Origin: Acidobacteriota bacterium
Lineage (GTDB): Bacteria; Acidobacteriota; Vicinamibacteria; Vicinamibacterales; SCN-69-37
Length of the DNA stretch: 64,000 nucleotides
NCBI GenBank assembly: GCA_016716905.1
Contig: JADJUS010000004.1
Location: forward strand, 434,001-498,000
Reading direction: 5' to 3'
The notes beneath the pieces were generated by a model, which saw only the letters and a list, made by a program, of their open reading frames with translations, was not told the origin of the DNA and searched no databases. This document shows, one piece after another, positions 26,820 through 35,691 of the stretch (within the stretch, counting starts at the first letter, position 1; each line of letters starts with the position of its first letter). The translations under genes and the position numbers were made by a program.

Positions 26820-27947
26820 ATGGAACCCATAAACGACCTCGACCGCCTTGCCGACGAACTTGAGCTGCTCAACCGGGAGGGCATTCCGCGGAGCACCGGG
26901 CTTGAATCGCTCCTGCGCCTGATGGCTGAGCGAAATGCGAGCGACCTCCTGCTGGTGGCGGGGGAGCCGCCCGCGTTCAGGGTGCACGGCGCGGTGCATC
27001 GTGCGGAAGCCGCGATCATGGACGGCGAAGACATCGAGCAGTTGGTGGCGCCGATGCTGCCGCCTCACGCGCAGCGCGCGTTCAGGGAAGCGGGCATCGC
27101 CGATGCGTCGATCCGCGTGCCGGGCGTGGGCCGCTTTCGCGTGAACCTGCATCGGGAGCGCGGGCGAGCGGCCGCCATCGTACGGATGCTTCCCAGGGTC
27201 GTGCCGCGCCTGGCATCGCTCGACTTGCCGGCCGGCACCGAGGCGCTGACACGGCTCAACCAGGGGCTGGTGCTCATCGGCGGAGCCACCGGGTCGGGCA
27301 AGACCACGACCATGGCCGCGCTGGTGGAGGAAATCAACCGCCGTGATGCGAAACACATCATCACCATCGAAGACCCAATCGAGTTCGAGCATACAAACCA
27401 GCGCAGCATCATCCAACAGGTGGAAGTCGGGATTGATGCGCCGGACTTCCCGACGGCCCTGCGGTCCGCATTGCGGCAGGCGCCGGATGTGATCGTGATT
27501 GGCGAGATGCGGGATCCAGAGACGATGCGCATCGCGCTGGCGGCTGGTGAGACCGGCCATCTGGTGTTCTCGACGCTCCACACGACCGATGTGGCATCGA
27601 CGATCTCCAGGCTGACGGATTCATTCCCTGCCGAACGGCAGGCCACGATTCGCCAGGAGATCGCCGCGGCGCTGTCGGCGGTGTTCGTGCAGACCTTGCT
27701 GCCGCGGAGCGGAGGCGGCCGCGTGCCGGCGGCGCAGGCACTGATGATGAGTTACGGGGCGCGGCAACATGTGCGCCGCAACACGTTGCAGCACCTGCAT
27801 CAGGAGATCACGATCACCCGGAAAGCCGGGTCGTTCACACTGGAAGAATGCCTGGCGGGCCTGGTCAAAGCCGGCACCGTCGAGCGCGCAGACGCGGCGG
27901 TGCGAGCGCAGCACGCCGACGACTTCGAACACGCAATGGCTACTTGA
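26820..27947 (+). CDS. pilT: Type IV pilus retraction ATPase PilT-like
   Basis: ATG at 26820 gives 375 residues. The N-terminal PAS-like domain (RNASDLLLVAGEPPAFRVHG) is followed by the secretion ATPase core: Walker A GATGSGKTTT near residue 157, the Asp box IITIEDPIEFEH, Walker B DVIVIGEMRDPE, and the His box GHLVFSTLHTTD. PilT drives depolymerisation of type IV pilin and twitching motility. No other pilus gene is in the window, so PilT versus PilU cannot be settled by context. The end overlaps the convergent FKBP gene by 8 bp. Confidence 0.88.
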   Translation: MEPINDLDRLADELELLNREGIPRSTGLESLLRLMAERNASDLLLVAGEPPAFRVHGAVHRAEAAIMDGEDIEQLVAPMLPPHAQRAFREAGIADASIRVPGVGRFRVNLHRERGRAAAIVRMLPRVVPRLASLDLPAGTEALTRLNQGLVLIGGATGSGKTTTMAALVEEINRRDAKHIITIEDPIEFEHTNQRSIIQQVEVGIDAPDFPTALRSALRQAPDVIVIGEMRDPETMRIALAAGETGHLVFSTLHTTDVASTISRLTDSFPAERQATIRQEIAAALSAVFVQTLLPRSGGGRVPAAQALMMSYGARQHVRRNTLQHLHQEITITRKAGSFTLEECLAGLVKAGTVERADAAVRAQHADDFEHAMAT

Positions 27948-28362
27948 AGTCGAGCAACTCGACGTCGAACACGAGCATGCCCTGCGGCTTTTCGGGAAAG
28001 CCTTCGTACGCGAGTTTGGCGGGAATCCAGAAGCGCCGCTTCTCGCCCTTGACCATCAGTTGTATGCCCTCGACCCAGCCGGGAATGAATCCGTTCAAGG
28101 GGTACTCCACGGGTTCGCCGCGGTCCACGGAACTGTCGAACTGTTCACCGTCCATGTTCCATCCCGTGTAGTGGACGAGGACAACAGACTTGGCGTTGGG
28201 GTGATCCGTGCCGGTGCCGGCCTTGATTGACTTCCACGAAATGCCCGACGCAGTTTTCTGCGCATCAGAGGGAATCGCGAATTCGGCACTACCACCGCCA
28301 CAGCCAACGAGTGCGGCGGCCAGGATCAGAACAGCACACATTCTGCGCATCATGTGTGCCAT
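27940..28362 (-). CDS. FKBP-type peptidylprolyl isomerase lipoprotein
   Basis: A 140-residue protein with a lipoprotein signal (VLILAAALVGC with the lipobox Cys followed by GGGS) and an FKBP domain: VLVHYTGWNMDGEQFDSSVDRGEP, FIPGWVEGIQLMVKGEKRRFWIP and MLVFDVELLDF. The conserved active-site residues Tyr, Phe-Asp, Val, Trp and Tyr are present. Anchored in the envelope, it assists folding of exported proteins. Several ATG codons cluster at the start (28362, 28353, 28350). It overlaps pilT tail to tail. Confidence 0.9.
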   Translation of the reverse strand: MAHMMRRMCAVLILAAALVGCGGGSAEFAIPSDAQKTASGISWKSIKAGTGTDHPNAKSVVLVHYTGWNMDGEQFDSSVDRGEPVEYPLNGFIPGWVEGIQLMVKGEKRRFWIPAKLAYEGFPEKPQGMLVFDVELLDFK

Positions 28363-28385
28363 CTTAACCTGACTCGAAAGCCCCT

Positions 28386-29207
28386 ATGGAAATGACTCCC
28401 AAGTACGCGCATCTGCTCGACCGCACAGTTCGTTATCACGAGGCCGGAAGTGGACGCGCGGTCATCCTGATCCACGCGTTTCCCCTGAGCGCCGACCAGT
28501 GGCTGCCGCAACTACATCGCGTGTTGCCAGGGTGGCGCCTGATTGCACCCGACGTGCGCGGCTTCAGGGGGATCGGACAGGCCTACCAGGACGTGGGCCT
28601 CGACACCGCCACGATGGCGACGCATGCGGCCGACGTGTTGGGTCTGATGAACCACCTGGATCTCGACCGCGCCGTAGTCGGCGGGCTGTCGATGGGGGGA
28701 TACATCACGCTGGCGGTGGCGAAGGTCGCGGGCCGGCGACTGGATGGACTTGTGCTGGCCGACACCAAGGCCACAGCCGACACTGAGGCCGGTCGGGCCG
28801 CGCGTGACGCGATGATTGCGCTCGTCACCGAGAAGGGACCCGAAGCCGTGGCAGATGCCATGATGCCGAAGTTGATCGGCGAGACGACCAATCGCGAACA
28901 GCCTGAGCTTGGCGACGCGCTCAAGACGCTGATCCTGCGCAACACTACCCAGGCCATTGCGTCCGCCGTGCGTGCGATGAAACTCCGGGAGGACGCGACT
29001 ACCTGGCTGGCCGCGATCACCTGCCCCACGCTGGTCATCTGCGGCGCCGAGGACGTGTTGACGCCGCCGGCAGACAGCGAGGCTCTGGCGGCCGGCATCC
29101 CAGGCGCCGAACTTGTGGTGATTCCCGGCGCCGGGCATCTGTCGAATCTTGAATCGCCGATGAAGTTCACGGAAAGCCTCCACCGGTTCCTCGGCCGGAT
29201 ATCATAG
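28386..29207 (+). CDS. Alpha/beta hydrolase
   Basis: A 273-residue hydrolase with the oxyanion region VILIHAFPLSADQW, nucleophile elbow GGLSMGGY (Ser102), acid CGAEDVLTPP and the His in IPGAGHLSNLE. Size and order match 3-oxoadipate enol-lactonase-like and other small-molecule hydrolases. No signal peptide, so cytoplasmic. It is followed after 7 bp by an SDR gene and then by a sodium/alanine symporter, a probable three-gene unit. The substrate is not identifiable. Confidence 0.88.
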   Translation: MEMTPKYAHLLDRTVRYHEAGSGRAVILIHAFPLSADQWLPQLHRVLPGWRLIAPDVRGFRGIGQAYQDVGLDTATMATHAADVLGLMNHLDLDRAVVGGLSMGGYITLAVAKVAGRRLDGLVLADTKATADTEAGRAARDAMIALVTEKGPEAVADAMMPKLIGETTNREQPELGDALKTLILRNTTQAIASAVRAMKLREDATTWLAAITCPTLVICGAEDVLTPPADSEALAAGIPGAELVVIPGAGHLSNLESPMKFTESLHRFLGRIS

Positions 29208-29214
29208 GGCGCCT

Positions 29215-29994
29215 ATGGACCTGCAATTGCGCGACAAAGTCGCGATCGTTACCGGCTCGAGCAAGGGACTTGGGCTTGCGTCTGCCACGGCGTTGGTCGA
29301 AGAAGGTGCGCGGGTGACAATTTGCGCGCGCGGCGACGCCGCGTTGCAGACGGCAGCCGTCAACCTGCGCGCGCTGGCAGGTCGCGACGACGCCGTGCTG
29401 GCCGTGAATGCGGATGTGTCTACGGCCGACGGCGCTGCGGCAGTTGTGGCGCAGACGGTGGAGGCGTTCGGCCGACTCGACATTCTGGTCAACAACGTCG
29501 GCAAGGCCGGAGGCACCGACATCGTATCGACCACAGACGATGACTGGACGAGCGCGCTCGACCAGACGCTGTTCCCTGCGATTCGCCTCTCGCGTGAAGC
29601 GGTGCCGCACATGCGGCGTACGGGCGCGGGCGTCATTCTGATGATCGCGTCGATCTGGGGGCGCGAGTCGGGTGGACGGATGACCTACAACGCCGTCAAG
29701 GCCGCGCAGATCAGCCTCGCCAAAGCGATGGCGCAACAACTGGCCAAAGACAACATCCGCGTGAACAGCGTGGCGCCCGGATCAATTTCGTTTGAGGGTG
29801 GCACGTGGTGGAAACGCCAGCGCGACGAGCCAGAGACGATCGCCGCGTTCATCAAGAGCGAGTTGCCATTCGGCCGGTTTGGACGCGCCGAAGAAGTGGG
29901 GGCGCTCGTGGCGTTCCTCGCATCGCCGCGCGCAAGTTGGGTATCCGGGGCTTGCGTCACCGTGGACGGATGCCAGTCACGTTCGAATATTTGA
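29215..29994 (+). CDS. SDR-family oxidoreductase
   Basis: A 259-residue classical short-chain dehydrogenase/reductase. Cofactor motif VTGSSKGLGLASA (residues 11-23), NNVGKAGG, the catalytic Ser region LMIASIWGRES and YNAVKAAQ (Tyr and Lys), and the C-terminal FLASPRASWVSGACVTVDGC. NAD(P)-dependent oxidation or reduction of an alcohol/ketone is expected. Co-directional with neighbours at 7 and 12 bp spacing. Confidence 0.9.
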   Translation: MDLQLRDKVAIVTGSSKGLGLASATALVEEGARVTICARGDAALQTAAVNLRALAGRDDAVLAVNADVSTADGAAAVVAQTVEAFGRLDILVNNVGKAGGTDIVSTTDDDWTSALDQTLFPAIRLSREAVPHMRRTGAGVILMIASIWGRESGGRMTYNAVKAAQISLAKAMAQQLAKDNIRVNSVAPGSISFEGGTWWKRQRDEPETIAAFIKSELPFGRFGRAEEVGALVAFLASPRASWVSGACVTVDGCQSRSNI

Positions 29995-30006
29995 GGCGCA
30001 CATCAC

Positions 30007-31374
30007 ATGGCTGACGCGATTCAGGGGCTTGCCGATCTTCTCTTCATGCCGTACATCGTCGCCATCCTGTTGGGGACGGGGCTGTTCCTGACGATACGGT
30101 TCAACGTGGTGCAGGTGCGACGCATTCGCGAAGCGTTCCGAGCCATGGTGACCCGGCAGGTGGGCACCGGCGTGGGGGCGTTGTCGCCATTCCAGGCATT
30201 CATGACGGCGCTGGCGGCGTCGATCGGCACGGGCAACATCGCGGGGGTTGCCGCGGCGATCATCTCGGGCGGTCCCGGAGCGTTGTTCTGGATCTGGGTC
30301 TACGGCTTCCTCGCGACATCCATTAAATTTTCAGAGGCCGTGCTCGGTGTGAAGTTTCGCGAGCAGGTGGGCGACGAGGTGCGAACCGGTCCGATGTACT
30401 ACCTGCGTGATGGGTTGAAGTCGCCATCGCTCGCGTGGATCTACGCGCTGGTCGCAGGCGTGGCGGCATTGACGACGACGCCGTTCACGCAGCCGAATTC
30501 AATTGCGGTGGCGATGGGGCATGTGTTCCCGAGTGGAGACATCGTGTTGCCGATGCTGGGCACGGTGAGTCGCACCGCGTTTTTCACGGGACTCGTGCTC
30601 GCGGTGATGACGTGGGCGGTGATCATCGGCGGCATCAAGTCGATCGGCAAGGCAGTGGAGAAGTTGTCGCCGCTGAAGGTCGGGCTGTACCTGCTCGGTG
30701 GGTCCGTGGTGATCATCACGTTTATCGATCGGTTGCCGTACGTGTTGTCGATGGTGGTGGACGAGGCGTTCACGATGCGATCGGCGATGGGCTTCGGGAT
30801 CTTCACGGCCATGCGCTACGGCATCGCGCGTGGCATCTATGCGAATGAGGCCGGGTATGGCACGGCGGCCGTGGCGTACGGCACGGCGAGGTCGGACCGT
30901 CCGTCGCAGCAGGGGCTGCAGGCGGTGATGGAAGTGTTCATCGTGTCGTTTGTCACCGGCACGATCAGCGCGATGGCGATTCTGCTTTCCGGTGTGGCCG
31001 AGACGTCCATTGCGGCGCGTGCGGCCGGCGGCGAGTTCCTGACGAGCACGGCCGCGGTGGCCAGCGCGTTCAACATGGCGATTCCCGAGGTGGGTGGCTG
31101 GGTCGTCGCGGTGTGCGCTTTCCTGTTCGGCTATACGACGCTGATTGGGTGGGCCTACTACGGCGAGCAGTTCCTGGAGTACATCCTTGGCCGCGCGGTG
31201 ACCATGCCGTATCGGTACATCTACTGCCTGTTGATTCCGTTCGGCGCGGTGATGCGGCCCGAGCTGGTGTGGGCGTGGGGCGACCTGATGAACGGCCTGC
31301 AGGTGTTCCCGAACATCATCGGCCTCATCGGCCTGAGCGGCGTCGCCGCCGTTTACGCCCGCGGCAAGACGTAG
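30007..31374 (+). CDS. Sodium:alanine/glycine symporter (AGCS family)
   Basis: A 455-residue inner membrane protein with about ten to eleven helices. AGCS signatures are clear: ALAASIGTGNIAGVAAAI, FWIWVYGFLATSIKFSEAVLGVKFR, IANEAGYGTAAVAYG-type NEAGYGTAA, and SDRPSQQGLQAVMEVFIVSF. It imports alanine or glycine with sodium. The stop at 31372-31374 is followed 5 bp later by dispersed palindrome locus E. Confidence 0.93.
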   Translation: MADAIQGLADLLFMPYIVAILLGTGLFLTIRFNVVQVRRIREAFRAMVTRQVGTGVGALSPFQAFMTALAASIGTGNIAGVAAAIISGGPGALFWIWVYGFLATSIKFSEAVLGVKFREQVGDEVRTGPMYYLRDGLKSPSLAWIYALVAGVAALTTTPFTQPNSIAVAMGHVFPSGDIVLPMLGTVSRTAFFTGLVLAVMTWAVIIGGIKSIGKAVEKLSPLKVGLYLLGGSVVIITFIDRLPYVLSMVVDEAFTMRSAMGFGIFTAMRYGIARGIYANEAGYGTAAVAYGTARSDRPSQQGLQAVMEVFIVSFVTGTISAMAILLSGVAETSIAARAAGGEFLTSTAAVASAFNMAIPEVGGWVVAVCAFLFGYTTLIGWAYYGEQFLEYILGRAVTMPYRYIYCLLIPFGAVMRPELVWAWGDLMNGLQVFPNIIGLIGLSGVAAVYARGKT

Positions 31375-31377
31375 ATG

Positions 31378-31442
31378 GAAAAACGACCTCTGAGGTCGTT
31401 TCGGCGCGGTGGGTACACGAAACGACCTCAGAGGTCGTTTTC
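31378..31442. repeat. Dispersed palindrome locus E, downstream of symporter gene
   Basis: Perfect 24-bp arms at 31380-31403 and 31418-31441 with a 14-nt loop containing GTGGGTAC. First unit central T, second central A. Inner ends are GTTTCG and CGAAAC, again matched. It is directly after a stop codon and before the mrfA promoter region. Confidence 0.95.
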
Positions 31443-31494
31443 TCGTTGTTTCGCCTATTGATCGCCCTGCGACCGGCTGGTACGATGACCCCTC

Positions 31495-33939
31495 ATGTCC
31501 AGCCTGCCGGTTCTTCCCGTTGACGCCAGGAGCAAGGACGAGTCGCTCACTCAGGCGCTGTCGCGGATGCTCTCTGAGCACGACCGCGCGCTGAGGGCGT
31601 CTGAGGATGACCCCCACGTCACCGCCGTGCGCCGGCTGGACGCCATTGACGCGCAGTACGCACCCTTCCCCGATTCGCTCGACCCACGCCTCCTGAAGGC
31701 GATCACCAGCCGGGGAATCTCCCAGCTGTATACCCATCAGGCCGAAGCGGTCGGCCACGCGATGGCCGGCCGAAATGTGGTGACGATCACCCCGACCGCC
31801 TCAGGCAAAACGCTCTGCTACAACGTGCCGGTGATGGACGCGATCCTGAAGGACTCGTCCACGCGCGCGTTGTATCTGTTCCCGACCAAAGCCCTCGCGC
31901 AGGACCAGCTCGCGGAACTGCATCAGCTGGCCGAACTCATCGGCGCCGAAGGCGGCGGCGACATCGGCGTCTTTACCTACGACGGCGATACACCCCAGGA
32001 TGCGCGCCGTGCGATCCGCGGCCGCGCGCACGTGGTGCTGAGCAATCCCGACATGGTGCATTCGGGGATCCTGCCGCACCATCCTCGCTGGGCGAAGCTG
32101 TTCGAAAATCTGAAGTACGTGATCATCGATGAACTCCACGCGTATCGAGGCGTGTTCGGGAGTCACCTGGGCAACATCCTGCGGCGTCTCGATCGCGTGT
32201 GCCGCCACTACGGGTCGTCACCCACGTTCATCTGTTCGTCGGCCACCATCGCCAATCCCCGCGATCTGGCCGAGCGGCTCACCGGTGCGCCCTTTGAGTT
32301 GGTGGAGAAGAGCGGCGCGCCGCGCGGAGAGAAGTACTTCATCTTCGTGAATCCGCCGGTGGTCAACGCGCAGCTGGGAATTCGGCGCTCGTATTTGGCC
32401 GAGACACGTCGTGTGGCGATTGAGTTCCTCAAGCGGGGCCTGCAGATCATCGTGTTCGCGCAGAGCCGGCTTTCCACGGAAATCCTGACAACCTACATGA
32501 AGGACGCATTCGCCGGCCCTCCGGGTGCCGCCGACGTGGTGCGCGGATATCGCGGCGGCTATTTACCGCTGCGTCGTCGCGAAATCGAGCGCGGCCTTCG
32601 TAGCGGCGAGGTGCGATGCGTCGTTTCGACGAGCGCGCTCGAACTGGGCATCGACATCGGAGCGCTGGACGTGGCCGTGATGGCCGGCTACCCGGGTTCC
32701 ATCGCCGCCACATGGCAGCGCGCAGGACGCGCGGGCCGGCGGTCGGGCCGATCGGCGGCGGTGCTTGTGGCGTCAAGCGCGCCGATCGATCAATTCGTGG
32801 CCCGCAACCCCGACTACTTCTTCGACGCGTCTCCCGAACACGCGCTCGTCAATCCCGACAACCTGCACATCCTGCTCGATCACGTGAAGTGCGCGGCGTT
32901 CGAATTGCCGTTCACCTCCACGTCCACCTTCGGCGCGTTCAACGTGCAGGAGATGCTGTCGATTCTGAGCGAAGAGGGATTTGTCCAGAAGGCCGGCGAA
33001 CAGTGGCAGTGGACCCACGAGTCGTACCCGGCCGACGCCGTGAGCCTGCGATCGGTCAGCTCCGACAATTTCATCATCGTGGACCTGACCAACGGCGAAA
33101 GGGTGATTGGCGAGACCGACTTCACCAGCGGTCCGTCGGTGCTGCACGAAAAAGCCATCTATATCGTGGAGGGGCAGCTCTATCAGGTGGAGCGGCTGGA
33201 CTTTGACGGCCGCAAAGCCTTCGTGCGCGCCGTGGAGTGCGACTACTACACCGACGCCATCGACTATACGAAGGTCACGATTCTGGACGAGATGACGGGG
33301 TCGTCGGAAACGACCTCAGAGGTCGTTTCGGTCGAGCCAAGCGAAACGACCTCTGAGGTCGTTTCCGGCGCCGCTTCCCCCGTCGCCCACCACGGCGAAG
33401 TCCACGTCGTCTCGCGCGTGGTCGGGTTCAAGAAGATCAAGTTCTACACCAACGAGAACATTGGTTCTGGCGAACTCGACCTGCCGGAACAGCAGATGCA
33501 CACCTCGTCGTACTGGCTCACGGTGCCGCGCGAAACGATGGACGCGCTTCCGCATGGGATCGCCGATCGGCGCGACGGCGTGCTGGGCCTGGCGTTTGCG
33601 ATGCGGAACGTGGCGCCGCTCCTGCTGATGTGCGACAGTCACGATCTCGGGTTGTCGGTGGACGGCGTGACGACTGATGAAGCCGCGCGCACGGCCGGGA
33701 CTGTGGAGCCGACGATCTTCATTTACGACAACTATCCCGGTGGCATCGGGTTCAGCGAGCCGCTCCACAGCATGCACAGTGACCTTGTGGCGAAGACGCG
33801 CGAGCTGATTGACGGCTGCCCGTGCCGTTCGGGGTGCCCGTCGTGCGTTGGCCCCGAAGGCAACACGGGTCCGCTCGCAAAGACCGTGGCGTCGCATCTG
33901 TTGAGGCTGTTGTCGCCGTCGGAGATGCAGAGCGCATGA
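31495..33939 (+). CDS. mrfA: DEAD/DEAH-box DNA helicase MrfA (YprA) family, with in-frame palindromic repeat
   Basis: An 814-residue superfamily 2 helicase. Motif I TPTASGKT (K105), motif II DELH (D212), motif III SSAT, then the C-terminal RecA domain with STSALELGIDIG and QRAGRAGRR, and a terminal four-cysteine zinc cluster CPCRSGCPSC. The family includes B. subtilis MrfA/YprA, which works with the nuclease MrfB in repair of mitomycin C damage; the next gene is an MrfB homologue overlapping by 4 bp. A dispersed repeat pair lies in frame at residues about 604-625, in a linker of the C-terminal domain, encoding TTSEVV twice. All helicase motifs remain. Confidence 0.9.
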   Translation: MSSLPVLPVDARSKDESLTQALSRMLSEHDRALRASEDDPHVTAVRRLDAIDAQYAPFPDSLDPRLLKAITSRGISQLYTHQAEAVGHAMAGRNVVTITPTASGKTLCYNVPVMDAILKDSSTRALYLFPTKALAQDQLAELHQLAELIGAEGGGDIGVFTYDGDTPQDARRAIRGRAHVVLSNPDMVHSGILPHHPRWAKLFENLKYVIIDELHAYRGVFGSHLGNILRRLDRVCRHYGSSPTFICSSATIANPRDLAERLTGAPFELVEKSGAPRGEKYFIFVNPPVVNAQLGIRRSYLAETRRVAIEFLKRGLQIIVFAQSRLSTEILTTYMKDAFAGPPGAADVVRGYRGGYLPLRRREIERGLRSGEVRCVVSTSALELGIDIGALDVAVMAGYPGSIAATWQRAGRAGRRSGRSAAVLVASSAPIDQFVARNPDYFFDASPEHALVNPDNLHILLDHVKCAAFELPFTSTSTFGAFNVQEMLSILSEEGFVQKAGEQWQWTHESYPADAVSLRSVSSDNFIIVDLTNGERVIGETDFTSGPSVLHEKAIYIVEGQLYQVERLDFDGRKAFVRAVECDYYTDAIDYTKVTILDEMTGSSETTSEVVSVEPSETTSEVVSGAASPVAHHGEVHVVSRVVGFKKIKFYTNENIGSGELDLPEQQMHTSSYWLTVPRETMDALPHGIADRRDGVLGLAFAMRNVAPLLLMCDSHDLGLSVDGVTTDEAARTAGTVEPTIFIYDNYPGGIGFSEPLHSMHSDLVAKTRELIDGCPCRSGCPSCVGPEGNTGPLAKTVASHLLRLLSPSEMQSA
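33305..33367. repeat. Dispersed palindrome locus F, in frame inside mrfA
   Basis: Perfect 26-bp arms at 33305-33330 and 33342-33367 with an 11-nt loop. The order is reversed relative to most loci: central A first, central T second. Span is 63 bp, exactly 21 codons. Outer flanks CGG/CCG also pair. Confidence 0.95.
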
Positions 33940-35255
33940 AGGACCTCGCCTCGCGCCTTCGCGCGATCGTGCGCGATCAGCGGCGCGAGCCGACGATGGA
34001 GCCTGGCGAGACCGCCGGAATGGCGGTCGCGCCAGGCTCCACCGATCTCGACGCGCAGGCGGCGATCGCCGCCGCGCTCGGCGGGGCCGTCGTGCCGGCC
34101 CCGCCGGGCCAGCACGACAGCGCGTCCGCGTGCCTCGTCATCGATCGCGACTACGACGACGCCCGCTACCATGGCCGGCGGCAGGTGGACGCCTGCCGCG
34201 TCTCGCCCCAGGCGCCAGTCGCGCTCTTCGAGCCGCGACTGGCGGCCGTCAGCGACTGGGCGTCGCGCATGGTGTTTTTCGACATCGAGACCACCGGCCT
34301 CAGTGGCGGCGCCGGCACCGTCGCGTTCCTCGTCGGCTGCGGCTGGTTCGAAGCCGACGGTTTCCGTGTGCGCCAGTGGCTCATGACCGGCCCGGCGGGC
34401 GAGCGCGTCCTGCTGGACGCGCTCGCCCGCACGTTCGACGATGCCTCGCTGCTTGTGACGTTTAATGGGCGCACGTTTGATGTGCCGTTCATGGAAATGC
34501 GATGGGCATTCCATCGCCAGGACAGCCCCGTGGAGGACGTGCCGCACTTCGACATGTTGCCCGCCGCCCGGCGTTTGTGGAGCCGGCGCGAGGACGACCC
34601 GAGCTGCAGCCTCACCGCGCTCGAGCGATCGGTCCTCGGTTTTCATCGAGTGGGTGACGTGCCGGGCTTCGAAATCCCGGCGCGCTATTTTCAGTTCCTG
34701 CGTACGGGCGACCCGGCGGTGATCGAAGCCGTGCTCGAGCACAATCGCCTGGACCTTGTGTCGCTGGCTGCTGTCACCGCGCATGCGTTACGGCTGGCCG
34801 AAGACGGCCCGCAGTGGTGTCGTGAACCGAGCGAGCAGTTGGGGCTGGGGCACTTCTACGAGCGGCAAGGCGACATCGAGCGCGCGCTCGATGCGTACAC
34901 GCTGGCGGGGGCCGCAGACGACCGAGACCTGCGCGGCCGCGCGCTCGAGCGCCAGGCGCTGCTGTTGAGGCGCCTCCATCGGTTTGACGAAGCAGCTGGC
35001 GCGTGGCTCCGTCTCGTTGAGGGCGCTGCGCGGCCGTTCAGCGGCATCGAGCGCCGCGCCGCAGAGGCGCTGGCGATTCATCACGAACACCGCGCCGGAG
35101 ACCTCGGTGAGGCCAGACGATACGCAGAGGTCGTGCGAGGTCAGGTCACCGGCCGCCACGTGGCCGACGTCGACCATCGCCTCGGCCGCATCGCGCGAAA
35201 GCAGGAAAAACAAAAGGGCGACCCCCAGGCCGCCCCGTTGCTCGATTCCGATTAA
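33936..35255 (+). CDS. mrfB: RNase H-like exonuclease MrfB (YprB) family with TPR-like tail
   Basis: ATG at 33936 overlaps the mrfA stop (ATGA) and gives 439 residues. A DEDD-type ribonuclease H-like domain spans about 95-290: FFDIETTGL (first two acidic residues), LVTFNGRTFDVPFM, and HNRLDLVSL with the last Asp. The C-terminal 140 residues are helical and repeat-like (LGHFYERQGDIERALDAYTLAG). Homologous to B. subtilis MrfB, the 3'-5' exonuclease that acts with MrfA on mitomycin C lesions. The coupling with mrfA strongly supports this. Confidence 0.87.
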   Translation: MKDLASRLRAIVRDQRREPTMEPGETAGMAVAPGSTDLDAQAAIAAALGGAVVPAPPGQHDSASACLVIDRDYDDARYHGRRQVDACRVSPQAPVALFEPRLAAVSDWASRMVFFDIETTGLSGGAGTVAFLVGCGWFEADGFRVRQWLMTGPAGERVLLDALARTFDDASLLVTFNGRTFDVPFMEMRWAFHRQDSPVEDVPHFDMLPAARRLWSRREDDPSCSLTALERSVLGFHRVGDVPGFEIPARYFQFLRTGDPAVIEAVLEHNRLDLVSLAAVTAHALRLAEDGPQWCREPSEQLGLGHFYERQGDIERALDAYTLAGAADDRDLRGRALERQALLLRRLHRFDEAAGAWLRLVEGAARPFSGIERRAAEALAIHHEHRAGDLGEARRYAEVVRGQVTGRHVADVDHRLGRIARKQEKQKGDPQAAPLLDSD

Positions 35256-35259
35256 AGAA

Positions 35260-35290
35260 CCCTGGACGCTGGACCCAGGACTCTGGACCC
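35260..35290. repeat. 7-bp tandem repeat array between convergent genes
   Basis: Read on the minus strand there are four 7-bp units GTCCAGA, GTCCTGG, GTCCAGC, GTCCAGG. They begin five bases after the TAA of mrfB and end two bases before the end of rpmE, so the intergenic gap is nearly all repeat. Same family as at 20381 and 61877. A weaker, irregular GGACC-rich run is also visible at about 35651-35683. Confidence 0.65.
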
Positions 35291-35292
35291 GC

Positions 35293-35565
35293 TTACGCCG
35301 TCGCGCCGGCCTTTTTCGCTTTCGCGGCCTTGTTCGCAGCGGTCTGCGTCTTGCGGCCCTCGGCCGTCTGTGCGCCGAAGCGCTTCGTGAAGCGTTCCAC
35401 ACGGCCTTCGGTGTCAATCAGCTTCTGGCGGCCCGTGTAGAACGGGTGGCAGTTGTTGCAGATGTCGAGGTGCAGATCTTCCTTGGTGGAAAACGACTTC
35501 CACGTGGCGCCGCACGCGCATCGCACATCAGTTTCGGTGTACTTGGGGTGAATACCAGGCTTCAC
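35293..35565 (-). CDS. rpmE: Ribosomal protein bL31
   Basis: A 90-residue bL31 of the zinc-binding type: [16 protein letters not shown] then CGATW, and the second cysteine pair in [14 protein letters not shown], followed by [11 protein letters not shown]. The C-terminal tail is extended with an Ala/Lys-rich stretch. The start codon is GTG, with GGAG placed 6 nt upstream and a consensus -10 TATAAT farther up. Component of the large ribosomal subunit. Confidence 0.96.
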   Translation of the reverse strand: MKPGIHPKYTETDVRCACGATWKSFSTKEDLHLDICNNCHPFYTGRQKLIDTEGRVERFTKRFGAQTAEGRKTQTAANKAAKAKKAGATA

Positions 35566-35597
35566 AGACAGCTCCTTTTACCCGCGAACAAACATTG

Positions 35598-35603
35598 ATT
35601 ATA
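35598..35603 (-). promoter_or_regulatory. -10 element (TATAAT) of the rpmE promoter
   Basis: On the minus strand TATAAT lies 33 bp upstream of the GTG start of rpmE. No good -35 box is seen at 16-18 bp. The match to the consensus and its placement make it the likely promoter. Confidence 0.5.
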
Positions 35604-35691
35604 GCCCAGACCGGCGAAGCTGCACCATGAACCATCGGACGCACGTACCCGACCCCCGGACTGCAGGACCCCAGGACCCCGACAAATGTCT

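Noticed and set aside
27940..27947. Overlap of pilT and the FKBP gene as a sign of misannotation.
   Set aside because: Both proteins have intact conserved ends; an 8-bp tail-to-tail overlap is unremarkable.
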